64,000 nucleotides of DNA from Pseudomonas fluorescens (GCA_902825215.1 LR782234.1:4340001-4404000); one strand, 5' to 3'. Positions 8,867 to 18,367 are shown, counted from the first letter of the stretch. The notes: generated by a model from the sequence alone, not told the origin. A program made the numbers and translations.

Positions 8867-9412
8867 TCAGAGTTTTTGCAGCGCCCTGTTCAGCGCCAGC
8901 ACATTCACCACCGGCGGCCCCACCAGCGGCTGTTCGATGTGCGCATCGAGCAGTTGCTGCACCGTCGACAGCGGCAGATTGCGCGCTTGCGCAACACGCG
9001 CCAGTTGATAGGCAATTGCCGCCGGAGGCAAGTGCGGATCGAGGCCGCTGGCCGAGGTGGTCAACAACGCCAGCGGCACCGGGCCCTGACCGGGAACCTG
9101 GATTTTTTTGGCCTCGTCGATCACTCGTGTGGCGAGCGCCGGGTTGCTCGGGGCGAGGTTGCTGGCGCTGCTGGAAACGGTAGCGAAGGCGCCGGCCGAT
9201 GGCCGTGGGTGGAACCAGCCATCGCCGCTGAAATCCTGGGCGATCAGTGACGAGCCGCGGACTTTGCCGTCGGCGTCACGGACCAGACTGCCATTGGCTT
9301 GTTCGGGGAAGGCGATCTGGGCGATGCCAGTGACCACCAGTGGATAGGCGATGCCGGTGACCAGGGTCATCAGCACCAACAGGCTCAGGGCCGGACGTAG
9401 CATTGTGGACAT
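8867..9412 (-). CDS. kdpC: KdpC, potassium-transporting ATPase subunit C
   Basis: 181-residue single-pass membrane subunit of the KdpFABC potassium pump. An N-terminal helix (about residues 8-32, ALSLLVLMTLVTGIAYPLVV) is followed by a periplasmic domain with family hallmarks such as GSSLIAQDFSGDGWFHPRPS and the SGLDPHLPPAAIAYQLARV segment. It stabilises the KdpA-KdpB complex and influences ATP affinity. GAGGATC precedes the ATG at 9412. Unusually, 231 bases with an inverted repeat separate it from kdpB. Confidence 0.97.
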   Translation of the reverse strand: MSTMLRPALSLLVLMTLVTGIAYPLVVTGIAQIAFPEQANGSLVRDADGKVRGSSLIAQDFSGDGWFHPRPSAGAFATVSSSASNLAPSNPALATRVIDEAKKIQVPGQGPVPLALLTTSASGLDPHLPPAAIAYQLARVAQARNLPLSTVQQLLDAHIEQPLVGPPVVNVLALNRALQKL

Positions 9413-9470
9413 TGGTTGATCCTCGAATTCGGTTGGGCAAACTTTGGGGGGTGTCAGGGCGATCTTTTCC

Positions 9471-9630
9471 CCCTCACCCCAGCCCTCTCCCCCAAGGGGG
9501 GCGAGGGGGAAAGGGAGCCGATCTTTGTACTTTTCAAAACCCGGGCTCGACTCGGTATCTCAAGCCGGCGTACCTCTCGCAAACACCTCCGTCAGTCCCC
9601 TCTCCCTCCGGGAGAGGGCTAGGGTGAGGG
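9471..9630. repeat. Long inverted repeat between kdpB and kdpC
   Basis: CCCTCACCCCAGCCCTCTCC begins at 9471 and its near-exact complement lies at 9610-9630, matching over 21 bases with one difference. A local stem (CCCCCAAGGGGGG region, 9489-9502) adds to the first arm. The word is a frequent dispersed repeat in gamma- and betaproteobacterial genomes. The two arms are about 118 bases apart and could pair in the kdp mRNA. Confidence 0.85.
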
Positions 9631-9643
9631 GCTCTTTTCAGCC

Positions 9644-11701
9644 TCACACCAGATGCAGCGCCGTGAGCAGCATGTCGATCGCTTTGATCCCCACGAACGG
9701 CACCAGAATCCCGCCCACGCCATAGATCAGCAGATTGCGCCGCAGCAACGCCGCCGCACTTGCCGCCTGCACCCGTACGCCGCGCAGTGCCAGCGGAATC
9801 AGCACGACGATGATCAAGGCGTTGAAGACGATCGCCGAGAGAATCGCGCTCTGCGGACTGGTCAGCTGCATGATGTTCAGCACGCCCAGTTGCGGATAGA
9901 TCGCGGCGAACAGCGCCGGCAGGATGGCGAAGTATTTGGCCACGTCGTTGGCGATGGAAAAGGTCGTCAGCGCGCCACGGGTCACCAGCAATTCCTTGCC
10001 GATCTGCACCACGTCGAGCAGCTTGGTCGGGTCGCTGTCGAGGTCGACCATGTTCGCCGCTTCGCGTGCCGCTTGCGTGCCGTCATTCATCGCCATGCCA
10101 ACGTCGGCCTGGGCCAGCGCTGGTGCGTCGTTGGCGCCGTCGCCGCACATCGCGACCAGGCGCCCGTCGTTCTGCTCGTGACGGATTCGCGCGAGTTTTT
10201 TCTCTGGTGTGGCTTCGGCGAGGACGTCATCGACGCCCGCTTCTGCCGCAATCGCCGCAGCAGTCAGCGGGTTGTCGCCGGTGACCATTACCGTGCGAAT
10301 CCCCAATTTGCGCAGTTCGGCAAAACGCTCGCGAATGCCCGGTTTGACCACGTCCTTGAGGTGGATGGCACCGAGCAGTTTGCCGTCGGCGCAGACCAGC
10401 AACGGCGTACCGCCGCTCTGGGCGATCTTGTCGATTTCCCGCGCCAGCGCCGGGGCCAGATCGGCGCGTTGCAGGCCAAGGAAGGTCAGCAACGAATCCA
10501 CCGCGCCCTTGCGATACACGCGGCCCTGATAGTCGACGCCAGACAAACGGGTTTCAGCGCTGAATGGCACCACCGTCAGGACTTCCGGCGCCGGCTCAGG
10601 CTGCGGATGCAGACCGCGCAGGTACTCGACGATGGATTTGCCTTCGGCGGTTTCGTCGCCCAGCGAAGCGAACAACGCGCCCTCGGCCAGATCGCGTGCC
10701 GACACACCCGGCGCGGCGTACACCGCGCTGCAACGGCGGTTACCGAAGGTGATGGTGCCGGTCTTGTCGAGCAGCAGCACATGCACATCGCCCGCCGCTT
10801 CCACCGCGCGACCGGATTTGGCGATCACGTTGAGGCGCACCAGCCGGTCCATCCCGGCAATTCCGATGGCCGAGAGCAGGCCGCCGATGGTGGTCGGAAT
10901 CAGCGTGACCAATAACGCCACCAGAAATACCAGCGGCAGGCTGCCATTGGCGAAGTGGGCGAACGGCTGCAGGGTGACGACGACCAGCAAGAAGATCAGG
11001 GTCAGGCCGATCAGCAGGATATCCAGCGCGACTTCGTTCGGGGTCTTCTGGCGTTTCGCGCCTTCGACCAGCGCGATCATCCGATCGAGGGTCGACTCCC
11101 CGGGGTTGGCGGTGATCTTCACCAGTAGCCAGTCGGATACCAGCCGCGTGTTGCCGGTAACCGCCGAGCGATCACCGCCAGATTCGCGAATCACCGGTGC
11201 CGATTCACCGGTGATCGCTGCCTCGTTGACCGCCGCGATGCCTTCGATGACTTCGCCGTCGCCGGGGATCATCTCCCCGGCCTCGACACGCACCACGTCA
11301 CCGCTGCGCAGATTGGCTGCGGGCACCACCTGGAAGCTGCCATTGGTCTGCCGGCGCCGGGCGCTGAGACCTTCGCTACCGGCCTTGAGGCTGTCGGCGC
11401 GGGCCTTGCCACGCCCTTCAGCCAAGGCTTCGGCGAAGTTGGCGAACAGCACGGTGAACCACAGCCACAAGGCGATTTGTGCAGCAACCAAGGTCGGCAC
11501 ATTGGCATCGGGAATGAAGCACAGCACCGTGGTGAAAACCGCGGTCAGTTCGACCACCAGCATCACCGGCGAACGCTTCAGTTGCCGCGGGTCTAGCTTG
11601 ACGAACGCTTGCAGCAGCGCCGGGCGCCACAGGGCCGAGATCGCGGTTTTCGCGTGTTCCGGCGCTTTGGCAGCGACGGGTTTTATTGCGGGCATATTCA
11701 T
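9644..11701 (-). CDS. kdpB: KdpB, potassium-transporting P-type ATPase catalytic subunit
   Basis: 685-residue P-type ATPase that drives KdpA-mediated potassium import. The actuator-domain TGES motif is at 164-167, the phosphorylation site DKTGT at 312-316, and the hinge motif in MCGDGANDAPALAQADVGMAM. Seven membrane helices are expected in the usual KdpB pattern and the length is normal. A strong AAGGAG site precedes the ATG at 11701, ten bases after the kdpA stop, so the two are co-translated. Cells would express it under potassium starvation through KdpDE. Confidence 0.98.
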   Translation of the reverse strand: MNMPAIKPVAAKAPEHAKTAISALWRPALLQAFVKLDPRQLKRSPVMLVVELTAVFTTVLCFIPDANVPTLVAAQIALWLWFTVLFANFAEALAEGRGKARADSLKAGSEGLSARRRQTNGSFQVVPAANLRSGDVVRVEAGEMIPGDGEVIEGIAAVNEAAITGESAPVIRESGGDRSAVTGNTRLVSDWLLVKITANPGESTLDRMIALVEGAKRQKTPNEVALDILLIGLTLIFLLVVVTLQPFAHFANGSLPLVFLVALLVTLIPTTIGGLLSAIGIAGMDRLVRLNVIAKSGRAVEAAGDVHVLLLDKTGTITFGNRRCSAVYAAPGVSARDLAEGALFASLGDETAEGKSIVEYLRGLHPQPEPAPEVLTVVPFSAETRLSGVDYQGRVYRKGAVDSLLTFLGLQRADLAPALAREIDKIAQSGGTPLLVCADGKLLGAIHLKDVVKPGIRERFAELRKLGIRTVMVTGDNPLTAAAIAAEAGVDDVLAEATPEKKLARIRHEQNDGRLVAMCGDGANDAPALAQADVGMAMNDGTQAAREAANMVDLDSDPTKLLDVVQIGKELLVTRGALTTFSIANDVAKYFAILPALFAAIYPQLGVLNIMQLTSPQSAILSAIVFNALIIVVLIPLALRGVRVQAASAAALLRRNLLIYGVGGILVPFVGIKAIDMLLTALHLV

Positions 11702-11711
11702 CGTCAGCTCC

Positions 11712-13406
11712 TTAGAAGCCCAGGCTCAGATGTTCGGCAATCGGGCCCAGCGCCAGGGTCGGCAGAAAGGTCAGGCCGCCCACCAGCAAAATGGTCACGG
11801 TCAGCAGGGTCACGAACAGCGGGCCGTGAGTCGGAAAGCTGTTCTGGCCAATCGGTGCGGTTTTCTTCATCGCCAGGCTGCCGGCCAGTGCCAGTACCGG
11901 GAGGATGTAACCGAAGCGCCCGATCAACATGCCCAGGCCGAGCATCAGGTTGTGGAATGGCGTGTTTGCGCTCAGGCCACCGAACGCCGAGCCGTTGTTG
12001 GCGCCCGCCGAGGTGTACGCATAGAGCAACTGACTGAAACCGTGCGGGCCGGGGTTGCTGATGGTCGCCGCCGGGCCAGGCAACGCTGCGGCAATCGCGC
12101 CGAGGACCAGCACGCTGACCGGCATCACCAACAGCGTGGCCACCAGTAATTGCACTTCACGCGCCTGGAGTTTCTTGCCGAGGTATTCCGGGGTGCGCCC
12201 GATCATCAGACCGGCGAGGAACACCGCGATCAGTACGTTGAGCAACATGCCGTAGAGCCCGGCACCAACGCCGCCGAAGATCACTTCGCCGACCATCATG
12301 TTGACCAGCGCGACCATGCCGCTCAGCGGGTTGAGGCTGTCGTGCATGCCGTTGACCGAACCGTTCGACGCCGCCGTGGTGGTCACCGACCACAGCACCG
12401 TGGCGGTGGTGCCGAAACGCGCCTCTTTGCCTTCCAGCGGCGCGGTCTGTTCCACCGCGGCGTTGTTCAAGGTCGGGTTCGGCTGATATTCGGCCCACAG
12501 CGAAGTCGCACCGCCGATCAGGAACAGTGCCAGCATGCAGGCAATGATCGCGCGGCTCTGGCGCAGGTCCTTGACGTAGTGGCCGAAGGTGAACACCAGC
12601 GCGGCCGGGATCAGAATGATCGAAGCGACTTCGAACAGGTTGCTCCAGGCGGTCGGGTTCTCGAACGGATGCGCCGAGTTGACGCCGAAGAAACCGCCAC
12701 CGTTGGTGCCCAGTTGCTTGATCGCAATCTGGCTGGCGGCCGGGCCCAGCGGGATCACTTGATCGACACCCTGCAGGGTCACCGCGTTGACGTACTGCGC
12801 AAACGTCTGCGGCACGCCCTGCCAGACCAGATACAGCGCCAGCAACAGGCACAGCGGCAGCAGGCCGTAGAGGGTGGCGCGGGTCATGTCGACCCAGAAA
12901 TTGCCGAGGGTCTGCGCCGATTTGCGACCGATGCCACGGCACAACGCGACCAGCACGGCGAGGCCGGTGGCCGCACTGACAAAATTCTGTACAGTGAGGC
13001 CGACCATTTGGCTCAGGTAGCTGAGGGTCGCCTCACCGCTGTAGGACTGCCAGTTGGTGTTGGTCATGAAACTGACCGCGGTGTTGAACGCTTGTGTCCA
13101 CTCCTGGCCCGGCAGGTTCTGCGGGTTCAACGGCAGGTGGTCCTGGAACAGCAGAATCGCGAACAGCAACAGGAAACCGGCGAGGTTGAAGGCGAGCAGC
13201 GCCAGCGTATATTTCTGCCAGCTCTGCTCCGCCTGCGCATCGACCCCGGCAATGCGATAACAACCGCGCTCGAGCGGACCGAGAATCGGCGTCAGCCAGG
13301 TGCGCTGGCCTTCCATCACCTTGTAGTAGAAGCGTCCCAGGAACGGCGCCGGCAGCAGCACCAGCGCAAAGAAGCCAAGGATCAGCCAATAGTCATAACT
13401 GTGCAT
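11712..13406 (-). CDS. kdpA: KdpA, potassium-binding channel-like subunit
   Basis: 564-residue polytopic membrane subunit that binds and conducts potassium in the KdpFABC complex; related to the superfamily of K+ transporters with four selectivity-filter-like loops. Visible filter segments include TNTNWQSYSGE, GTNGGGFFGVNSAHPFENPT, TTTAASNGSVNGMHDS and TSAGANNGSAFGG. The start ATG at 13406 (MHSYDYW) is chosen because the frame continues upstream through kdpF without homology. It follows kdpF by eight bases. Confidence 0.97.
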   Translation of the reverse strand: MHSYDYWLILGFFALVLLPAPFLGRFYYKVMEGQRTWLTPILGPLERGCYRIAGVDAQAEQSWQKYTLALLAFNLAGFLLLFAILLFQDHLPLNPQNLPGQEWTQAFNTAVSFMTNTNWQSYSGEATLSYLSQMVGLTVQNFVSAATGLAVLVALCRGIGRKSAQTLGNFWVDMTRATLYGLLPLCLLLALYLVWQGVPQTFAQYVNAVTLQGVDQVIPLGPAASQIAIKQLGTNGGGFFGVNSAHPFENPTAWSNLFEVASIILIPAALVFTFGHYVKDLRQSRAIIACMLALFLIGGATSLWAEYQPNPTLNNAAVEQTAPLEGKEARFGTTATVLWSVTTTAASNGSVNGMHDSLNPLSGMVALVNMMVGEVIFGGVGAGLYGMLLNVLIAVFLAGLMIGRTPEYLGKKLQAREVQLLVATLLVMPVSVLVLGAIAAALPGPAATISNPGPHGFSQLLYAYTSAGANNGSAFGGLSANTPFHNLMLGLGMLIGRFGYILPVLALAGSLAMKKTAPIGQNSFPTHGPLFVTLLTVTILLVGGLTFLPTLALGPIAEHLSLGF

Positions 13407-13414
13407 AGCCGCTC

Positions 13415-13504
13415 CTAGTTCCGGTCCGCGCGCAACAGCGCAACCAACAGATAAATGAACAGCCCCACTGCCAGCAGCAGCGACACCCCGTCCAGAACGC
13501 TCAT
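13415..13504 (-). CDS. kdpF: KdpF, small stabilising subunit
   Basis: 29-residue single-helix membrane peptide (MSVLDGVSLLLAVGLFIYLL then VALLRADRN), of normal length for KdpF, which associates with KdpA and stabilises the pump. It begins at the ATG at 13504, preceded by a GGAGAT-like site, and ends eight bases before kdpA. It is the first gene of kdpFABC, so the operon promoter should lie in 13505-13660. Confidence 0.93.
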   Translation of the reverse strand: MSVLDGVSLLLAVGLFIYLLVALLRADRN

Positions 13505-13928
13505 GGAAGATCTCCGTGTAACGGCGTATTGCCGCGTGTGCGGTGATTGTCGAGAAGGAGGCTGTAAAGGAACGAGAGCGAGGGCGCGCGCGGGGCATAA
13601 AGAAAGCGTAAAGAGTGGGTTTATGCCGGGTTTACGGCAAATTTTGCGGTGTCAGCTCGGGCCTCATCGCGGGCAAGCCCGGCTCCCACAGGTTTCGTGC
13701 CGGAATCAAACTCTGCGGACGACGCAAAAACCTGTGGGAGCGGGCTTGCCCGCGATGACGGCAGCACATACGACAGTGCACCCAACTGGCGCACGAAAAC
13801 GTGGTATTCGGTGCTGAACATCGCTAATAACGACGGCATTCCGCCCATTACGACTTGCCAATACCAAATGGCACGCCCACTGCACACACCCTCCCCCGAA
13901 GCTTTCCAATCCTTCAGGGAGCAAGCGC
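13505..13928. other. Intergenic region kdpF/eat (424 bases)
   Basis: No coding gene is supported here. The segment must hold the kdpFABC promoter (reading left) and the permease promoter (reading right). It contains a REP pair at 13664-13758. I could not pick out a convincing KdpE site by eye. Confidence 0.7.
13664..13758. repeat. REP palindrome pair, GCGGGCAAGCCCG variant
   Basis: Inverted arms at 13664-13692 and 13731-13758 share TCGCGGGCAAGCCCGGCTCC and its near complement. This is a third core sequence, different from CGAGCAGGCTCG, and the only copy of its type seen in the window. Confidence 0.88.
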
Positions 13929-15293
13929 ATGAACACACAACTCAAACCCACGCTGGGCACGCTGCACTTGTGGGGCATCGCCGTAGGGCTGGTGATTTCC
14001 GGGGAATATTTCGGCTGGAGTTACGGCTGGGGCGTGGCCGGCACACTGGGCTTTCTGGTCACCTCGTTCATGGTCGCAACCATGTACACCTGCTTCATTT
14101 TCAGCTTCACCGAACTGACCACCGCGATCCCCCACGCCGGCGGCCCGTTTGCCTATAGCCGCCGCGCCTTCGGTGAGAAAGGCGGATTGATCGCCGGGCT
14201 GGCGACGCTGATCGAATTCGTCTTCGCCCCGCCAGCGATTGCCTTGGCGATCGGCGCCTACCTGAACGTGCAATTTCCCGCGCTCGACCCGAAACACGCT
14301 GCCGTCGGCGCGTATATCGTGTTCATGGGCCTGAACATTCTTGGCGTGAAACTGGCGGCGACCTTCGAACTGATCGTCTGTGTGCTGGCAGTGGCTGAAT
14401 TGCTGGTGTTCATGGGCGTGGTCGCGCCGGCGTTCAGCTTCAGCAACTTCGCGTTGAATGGCTGGGCCGGTTCCGACGTCTTTGGCGCACCGGCGATCGC
14501 CGGGATGTTCGCGGCGATTCCATTCGCCATCTGGTTCTTCCTCGCCATCGAAGGCGCGGCGATGGCCGCCGAAGAGGCCAAGGACCCGAAACGCACGATT
14601 CCCAAGGCGTACATCAGCGGCATTCTGACCCTGGTGTTGCTGGCGATGGGCGTGATGTTCTTCGCTGGCGGCGTCGGCGACTGGCGCACCCTGGCGAATA
14701 TCAACGACCCGCTGCCGCAAGCGATGAAAACCGTGGTCGGCGACAACTCTGGCTGGCTGCACATGCTGGTGTGGATCGGCCTGTTCGGCCTGGTTGCCAG
14801 TTTTCACGGCATCATCCTTGGCTACTCACGACAGTTCTTCGCCCTTGCCCGCGCCGGGTATCTGCCCGCCTCGCTGGCTAAACTGTCGCGCTTTCAGACA
14901 CCGCACCGCGCGATCATCGTCGGCGGCATCATTGGCATCGCGGCGATCTACAGCGATGGACTGATCAACCTCGGCGGCATGACGCTCACCGCCGCGATGA
15001 TCACCATGGCCGTGTTCGGCGCGATCGTGATGTACATCATGAGCATGCTCAGCCTGTTCAAACTGCGTAAATCGGAACCGAATCTGGAACGCACCTTCCG
15101 CGCGCCGTGCTATCCGTTGGTGCCGATGATTGCACTGGTGCTGGCGGTGGTGTGCCTGGTGGCGATGGCGTGGTTCAACACGCTGATCGGGTTGATTTTC
15201 CTCGGTTTCATGGCGGTCGGGTTCTGCTACTTCTTGCTGACCGGACAGCTGCGCGCCGATGCGCCGGCGGATGCGATGCTAACCGGTCTGTAA
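13929..15293 (+). CDS. eat: Ethanolamine permease-type amino acid/amine transporter
   Basis: 454-residue APC-superfamily transporter with about twelve membrane helices. The opening TLGTLHLWGIAVGLVISGEYFGW and the FSFTELTTAIPHAGGPFAYSRRAFG stretch are characteristic of the ethanolamine permease (Eat) branch. In many pseudomonads eat sits beside eutBC; here no ammonia-lyase genes are adjacent, so the substrate remains an inference. GGGAG lies just before the ATG at 13929. A DUF2897 gene follows after 129 bases. Confidence 0.8.
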   Translation: MNTQLKPTLGTLHLWGIAVGLVISGEYFGWSYGWGVAGTLGFLVTSFMVATMYTCFIFSFTELTTAIPHAGGPFAYSRRAFGEKGGLIAGLATLIEFVFAPPAIALAIGAYLNVQFPALDPKHAAVGAYIVFMGLNILGVKLAATFELIVCVLAVAELLVFMGVVAPAFSFSNFALNGWAGSDVFGAPAIAGMFAAIPFAIWFFLAIEGAAMAAEEAKDPKRTIPKAYISGILTLVLLAMGVMFFAGGVGDWRTLANINDPLPQAMKTVVGDNSGWLHMLVWIGLFGLVASFHGIILGYSRQFFALARAGYLPASLAKLSRFQTPHRAIIVGGIIGIAAIYSDGLINLGGMTLTAAMITMAVFGAIVMYIMSMLSLFKLRKSEPNLERTFRAPCYPLVPMIALVLAVVCLVAMAWFNTLIGLIFLGFMAVGFCYFLLTGQLRADAPADAMLTGL

Positions 15294-15422
15294 CAGCGTT
15301 CGGGTGTGCCGGGCAGAAGCGGCCTAGAATGGAACCACTGCGAAGTCGTTTCGCTCAAAGGTGGTATGCAGCGTCGCGCGGCGAAATCCTCGCCCGTCGA
15401 GCTGCCCTTAAGGAGAGCCGTT

Positions 15423-15590
15423 ATGCCCTGGTATGCCTGGTTGATTCTGGTCGTTGCGATCGGCTCGATCGTCGGTGGCTTGATGATGTTGCGCGACACC
15501 GCCAACAAGGTCGAACTGACCGATGAAGAACGCAAGCGCGTCGCACAGCGCAATGCCGAAGCAGATGCCAAGGACGCGCAGGACCGCTGA
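15423..15590 (+). CDS. DUF2897 family small membrane protein
   Basis: 55-residue protein with one N-terminal membrane helix (WYAWLILVVAIGSIVGGLMML, residues 3-23 approximately) and a highly charged cytoplasmic tail (LTDEERKRVAQRNAEADAKD). It fits the short DUF2897 family common in Pseudomonas; function unknown. AAGGAG at 15410-15415 supports the ATG at 15423. It is followed at once by a strong terminator. Confidence 0.85.
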   Translation: MPWYAWLILVVAIGSIVGGLMMLRDTANKVELTDEERKRVAQRNAEADAKDAQDR

Positions 15591-15594
15591 CACG

Positions 15595-15622
15595 AACCCC
15601 GCCTGACCGGCGGGGTTTGCGT
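15595..15622 (+). terminator. Rho-independent terminator after the DUF2897 gene
   Basis: AACCCCGCC (15595-15603), loop TGACC, GGCGGGGTT (15609-15617), then a short T-containing tail. A nine-pair perfect stem five bases after the stop. Confidence 0.85.
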
Positions 15623-15726
15623 TTATATAGCCATCAGATCTGACCGCAAGCTTTTAAGAAGTAGAAGTACAGTCACCATCTAATTTTCCTTGGTTAAGAT
15701 GCGTGCATTGTTGCGGAGAGTTCCCG

Positions 15727-16281
15727 ATGCGTTATTCGCAAGACCATAAAGCCCAGACCCACCAGCGCATCATCAAGGAAGCCTCGGCGCGCTTTCGCAA
15801 GGACGGCATCGGCGCCACCGGCCTGCAACCGCTGATGAAAGCGCTGGGGCTGACCCATGGCGGTTTCTATTCACATTTCAAATCCAAAGACGATCTGGTC
15901 GAGAAGGCCTTGCAGGAGGCCGGCAATCAGGTCGACGGCCTGTGCGCGGAAATCTTTGCCCAGGACAATGCGCTGGATCTGTTCATCGAGACTTACCTGT
16001 CCGAATGGCATCAGACTTCACCCGACGAAGGCTGCCCCCTGCTGACCATTTCCTCCGAACTGGGCCTGCGCGGACAGCCGAGCCCCACCAGTGATGAAGT
16101 GCTCAATGCACGGCTGACGCAGATCGAGAACAGCCTCGACGGCGAGAACAATGCCGACCGCGCGATCGTCATCATGTCGACCCTGGTCGGCGCGCTGCTA
16201 CTGTCCCGCAGCGTCGCGGATGCCGGGTTTGCACAACGCATTCTCGACGTCACCCGCGACCACCTGAAGAACCGCGACTAA
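15727..16281 (+). CDS. TetR/AcrR family transcriptional regulator
   Basis: 184-residue regulator. The N-terminal helix-turn-helix (about residues 8-55) has the family pattern, with GIGATGLQPLMKALGLTHGG and FYSHFKSKDDLVEKAL; the C-terminal part is a ligand-binding helical domain with DEGCPLLTISSELG, a signature of the TetR subgroup related to AcrR/NemR. The ATG at 15727 after GGAGAG is preferred over an upstream ATG at 15703. It converges on, and overlaps by four bases, the ketoacyl-synthase gene and may regulate that operon or itself; the target is not shown by the sequence. Confidence 0.9.
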   Translation: MRYSQDHKAQTHQRIIKEASARFRKDGIGATGLQPLMKALGLTHGGFYSHFKSKDDLVEKALQEAGNQVDGLCAEIFAQDNALDLFIETYLSEWHQTSPDEGCPLLTISSELGLRGQPSPTSDEVLNARLTQIENSLDGENNADRAIVIMSTLVGALLLSRSVADAGFAQRILDVTRDHLKNRD

Positions 16282-17552
16282 GCCAGCCAGCGTCTGAACA
16301 ACACGCTGGCATTGACGCCGCCGAAGCCAAAACCATTCGACAATGCATATTCGATCGGCGTAGACCGCGCCTGGCCATGGACGATGTCCACCCCGGCGCT
16401 CGCCGGGTCCGGGTTGTCGAAGTTGAGCGTCGGCGGCACCACCTGATCACGAATCGCCAACAGCGTGAAGATCGCTTCAAGCCCACCGGCTGCACCGAGC
16501 AAATGCCCCGTGGCGGATTTGGTCGAAGTCACAGCGATTTTGTTTTCGGCACCGAACACCGTTTTGATCGCGGCCAGTTCGCCAAGATCACCCACTGGCG
16601 TTGAAGTCGCATGAGCATTCAGATGCTGGACCTGAACCGGTTTGATACCGGCCTGCGCCAACGCCTGTTGCATTGCACGCCGCGCACCGCTGCCGTCTTC
16701 CGGCCCGGCGGTCAGGTGATAGGCATCGGCACTGGTGCCATAGCCGACCAGTTCGGCCAACGGTTGCGCACCGCGAGCCAAGGCATGCTCCAAAGATTCG
16801 ATCACCAGCAGACCGGCGCCCTCGCCCATCACGAAACCGTCACGCCCGCTGTCGAACGGCCGCGATGCACGCTCAGGGGTGTCGTTGTAGCCGCTGGATA
16901 GCGCCCGCGCTGCGGCGAAACCGGCAAGGCTGACACGGTCGATGCAAGCCTCGGCCCCACCACACACCGCGATATCCGCCTCACCGGCACGGATCAATCG
17001 CGCCGCATCGCCGATTGCCTGAACGCCGGCGGCGCATGCTGTGACCGGCGCACCCAGCGGTCCTTTAAGACCATGCTGAATCGAGACATGACCGGCGGCA
17101 AGATTGACCAAAAAGGATGGAATGGTGAACGGCGACAAACGCCGAGGGCCGCGGCTGTCGGTCGTGCGCACCGCATCGGCGATTGCACCAAAGCCGCCGA
17201 CTCCAGAGCCGATGATTGTCGCGGTGCGCTCGCGGTCCTTATCCTCTTGCGGATGCCAGTCGGCTTGCTCCAGGGCTTGCCGGGCGGCTTCCATGGCAAA
17301 CAGGATGAAGCGGTCCATCTTCTTCTGTTCTTTCGGCGGCGTAGCGCGATCCGGATCGAAACCGGCTTCAGCGTCCTCCTCCACAGTGGGCACACTACCG
17401 CCAACGCGGGTCGGCAGGTCAGCAACCACCGCATCGGGCAAATTACGCAACCCGGAACGCCCGGCGAGCAAACGCTGCCAGACGATTTCAACATCACTGC
17501 CCAAGGGTGAAACCAGGCCCATGCCTGTGACCACAACTCGACGCGAATCCAT
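16278..17552 (-). CDS. Beta-ketoacyl-ACP synthase II-like enzyme (second FabF)
   Basis: 424-residue condensing enzyme of the KAS I/II family. The catalytic triad is complete: Cys173 in VTACAAGVQAIGDA, His314 in LNAHATSTPVGD and His350 in SATGHLLGAAGG. It should extend acyl chains with malonyl-ACP. The housekeeping fabF usually lies with acpP, so this is probably an accessory paralogue. Start ATG at 17552 with GGAGG about ten bases upstream. It follows the short-chain dehydrogenase after 17 bases, and the two are likely co-transcribed as a ketosynthase/reductase pair. Confidence 0.92.
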   Translation of the reverse strand: MDSRRVVVTGMGLVSPLGSDVEIVWQRLLAGRSGLRNLPDAVVADLPTRVGGSVPTVEEDAEAGFDPDRATPPKEQKKMDRFILFAMEAARQALEQADWHPQEDKDRERTATIIGSGVGGFGAIADAVRTTDSRGPRRLSPFTIPSFLVNLAAGHVSIQHGLKGPLGAPVTACAAGVQAIGDAARLIRAGEADIAVCGGAEACIDRVSLAGFAAARALSSGYNDTPERASRPFDSGRDGFVMGEGAGLLVIESLEHALARGAQPLAELVGYGTSADAYHLTAGPEDGSGARRAMQQALAQAGIKPVQVQHLNAHATSTPVGDLGELAAIKTVFGAENKIAVTSTKSATGHLLGAAGGLEAIFTLLAIRDQVVPPTLNFDNPDPASAGVDIVHGQARSTPIEYALSNGFGFGGVNASVLFRRWLA

Positions 17553-17569
17553 ACTCTGTTGACCTCCGA

Positions 17570-18367
17570 TCAGGATTTGTAGCGTTGCGCCGCAGCACTG
17601 CGCGAAAGATTCGGCACCATCGCATGGCGCGCAGCAACGAATGCCTGCCACTCACCCGCGTCAGGCAGCGAAGGAATGGTGATCAGCTCGCCCTGATCCA
17701 GACCCGCCAGCGCCGCATCGACCATCTCATCGGCCTCCATGATCATCTCCGCCGGGATGCCACTGGCATCGGTACCCGAGCGCGCCCAGATTTCAGTGCG
17801 CGTCACGCCGGGCAATACAGCCTGGACCTGCACCCCGGTGCCATCGAGCTCGGTATGCAGCGATTGCGTCAGGCTCAGCACATAGGCCTTGCTCGCGCTG
17901 TAGGTGGCGTTGAACCGTTCCGGAAACAGCGCCACCACCGAGGCGATGTTGATGATCGTGCCACGACCGGCTTTGGCGAAACTGGCGGCAGCCGCCGACG
18001 CCAAACGCGTGACTGCAATGATGTTCAACTGGATAAGCTGCTCCAACTGATCCATGTCGGCGTTGGCCAGCAAGCCGTTTGCAGCCACCCCGGCGTTATT
18101 GACCAGCAGGCTGATGCTCGAATCACTGCGCAGTCGCTGCTCGAGCTTGAGCACATCGTCCTTTTGCGTCAGGTCCGCTTTCAGCACCTCGACCTGAACA
18201 CCGTGCGCCTCACGCAACCGGCTCGCGGCACTTTCGAGACGCTCCTTGTCACGAGCCACCAACAGCAGATCAAAACCACGCGCTGCCAGGCGTTCAGCGT
18301 ATATGGCACCGATACCGGAAGATGCGCCGGTAACCAGCGCCGTACCTTGGGACTTTGCGGAATTCAT
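17570..18367 (-). CDS. Short-chain dehydrogenase/reductase (SDR)
   Basis: 265-residue classical SDR. The cofactor motif TGASSGIG is at residues 13-20, the NNAG motif follows (LLVNNAGVAANG), and the catalytic Tyr-x3-Lys is in NATYSASKAY. Arg at the end of strand 2 (LLVARDKERLES) suggests NADP(H). Substrate unknown; the coupling to a ketoacyl synthase suggests a fatty-acyl or polyketide-like role. Start ATG at 18367 after CGGAGC. The upstream gap has palindromes that may be operators. Confidence 0.9.
   Translation of the reverse strand: MNSAKSQGTALVTGASSGIGAIYAERLAARGFDLLLVARDKERLESAASRLREAHGVQVEVLKADLTQKDDVLKLEQRLRSDSSISLLVNNAGVAANGLLANADMDQLEQLIQLNIIAVTRLASAAAASFAKAGRGTIINIASVVALFPERFNATYSASKAYVLSLTQSLHTELDGTGVQVQAVLPGVTRTEIWARSGTDASGIPAEMIMEADEMVDAALAGLDQGELITIPSLPDAGEWQAFVAARHAMVPNLSRSAAAQRYKS

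Noticed and set aside
9653..10915. 420-codon plus-strand frame opposite kdpB
   Set aside because: Low-complexity His/Arg/Gln-rich translation typical of an antisense GC-rich frame; kdpB is intact on the other strand.
13407..13598. N-terminal extension of kdpA by 64 residues
   Set aside because: It runs through kdpF in another frame and has no family sequence; MHSYDYW at 13406 is the start.
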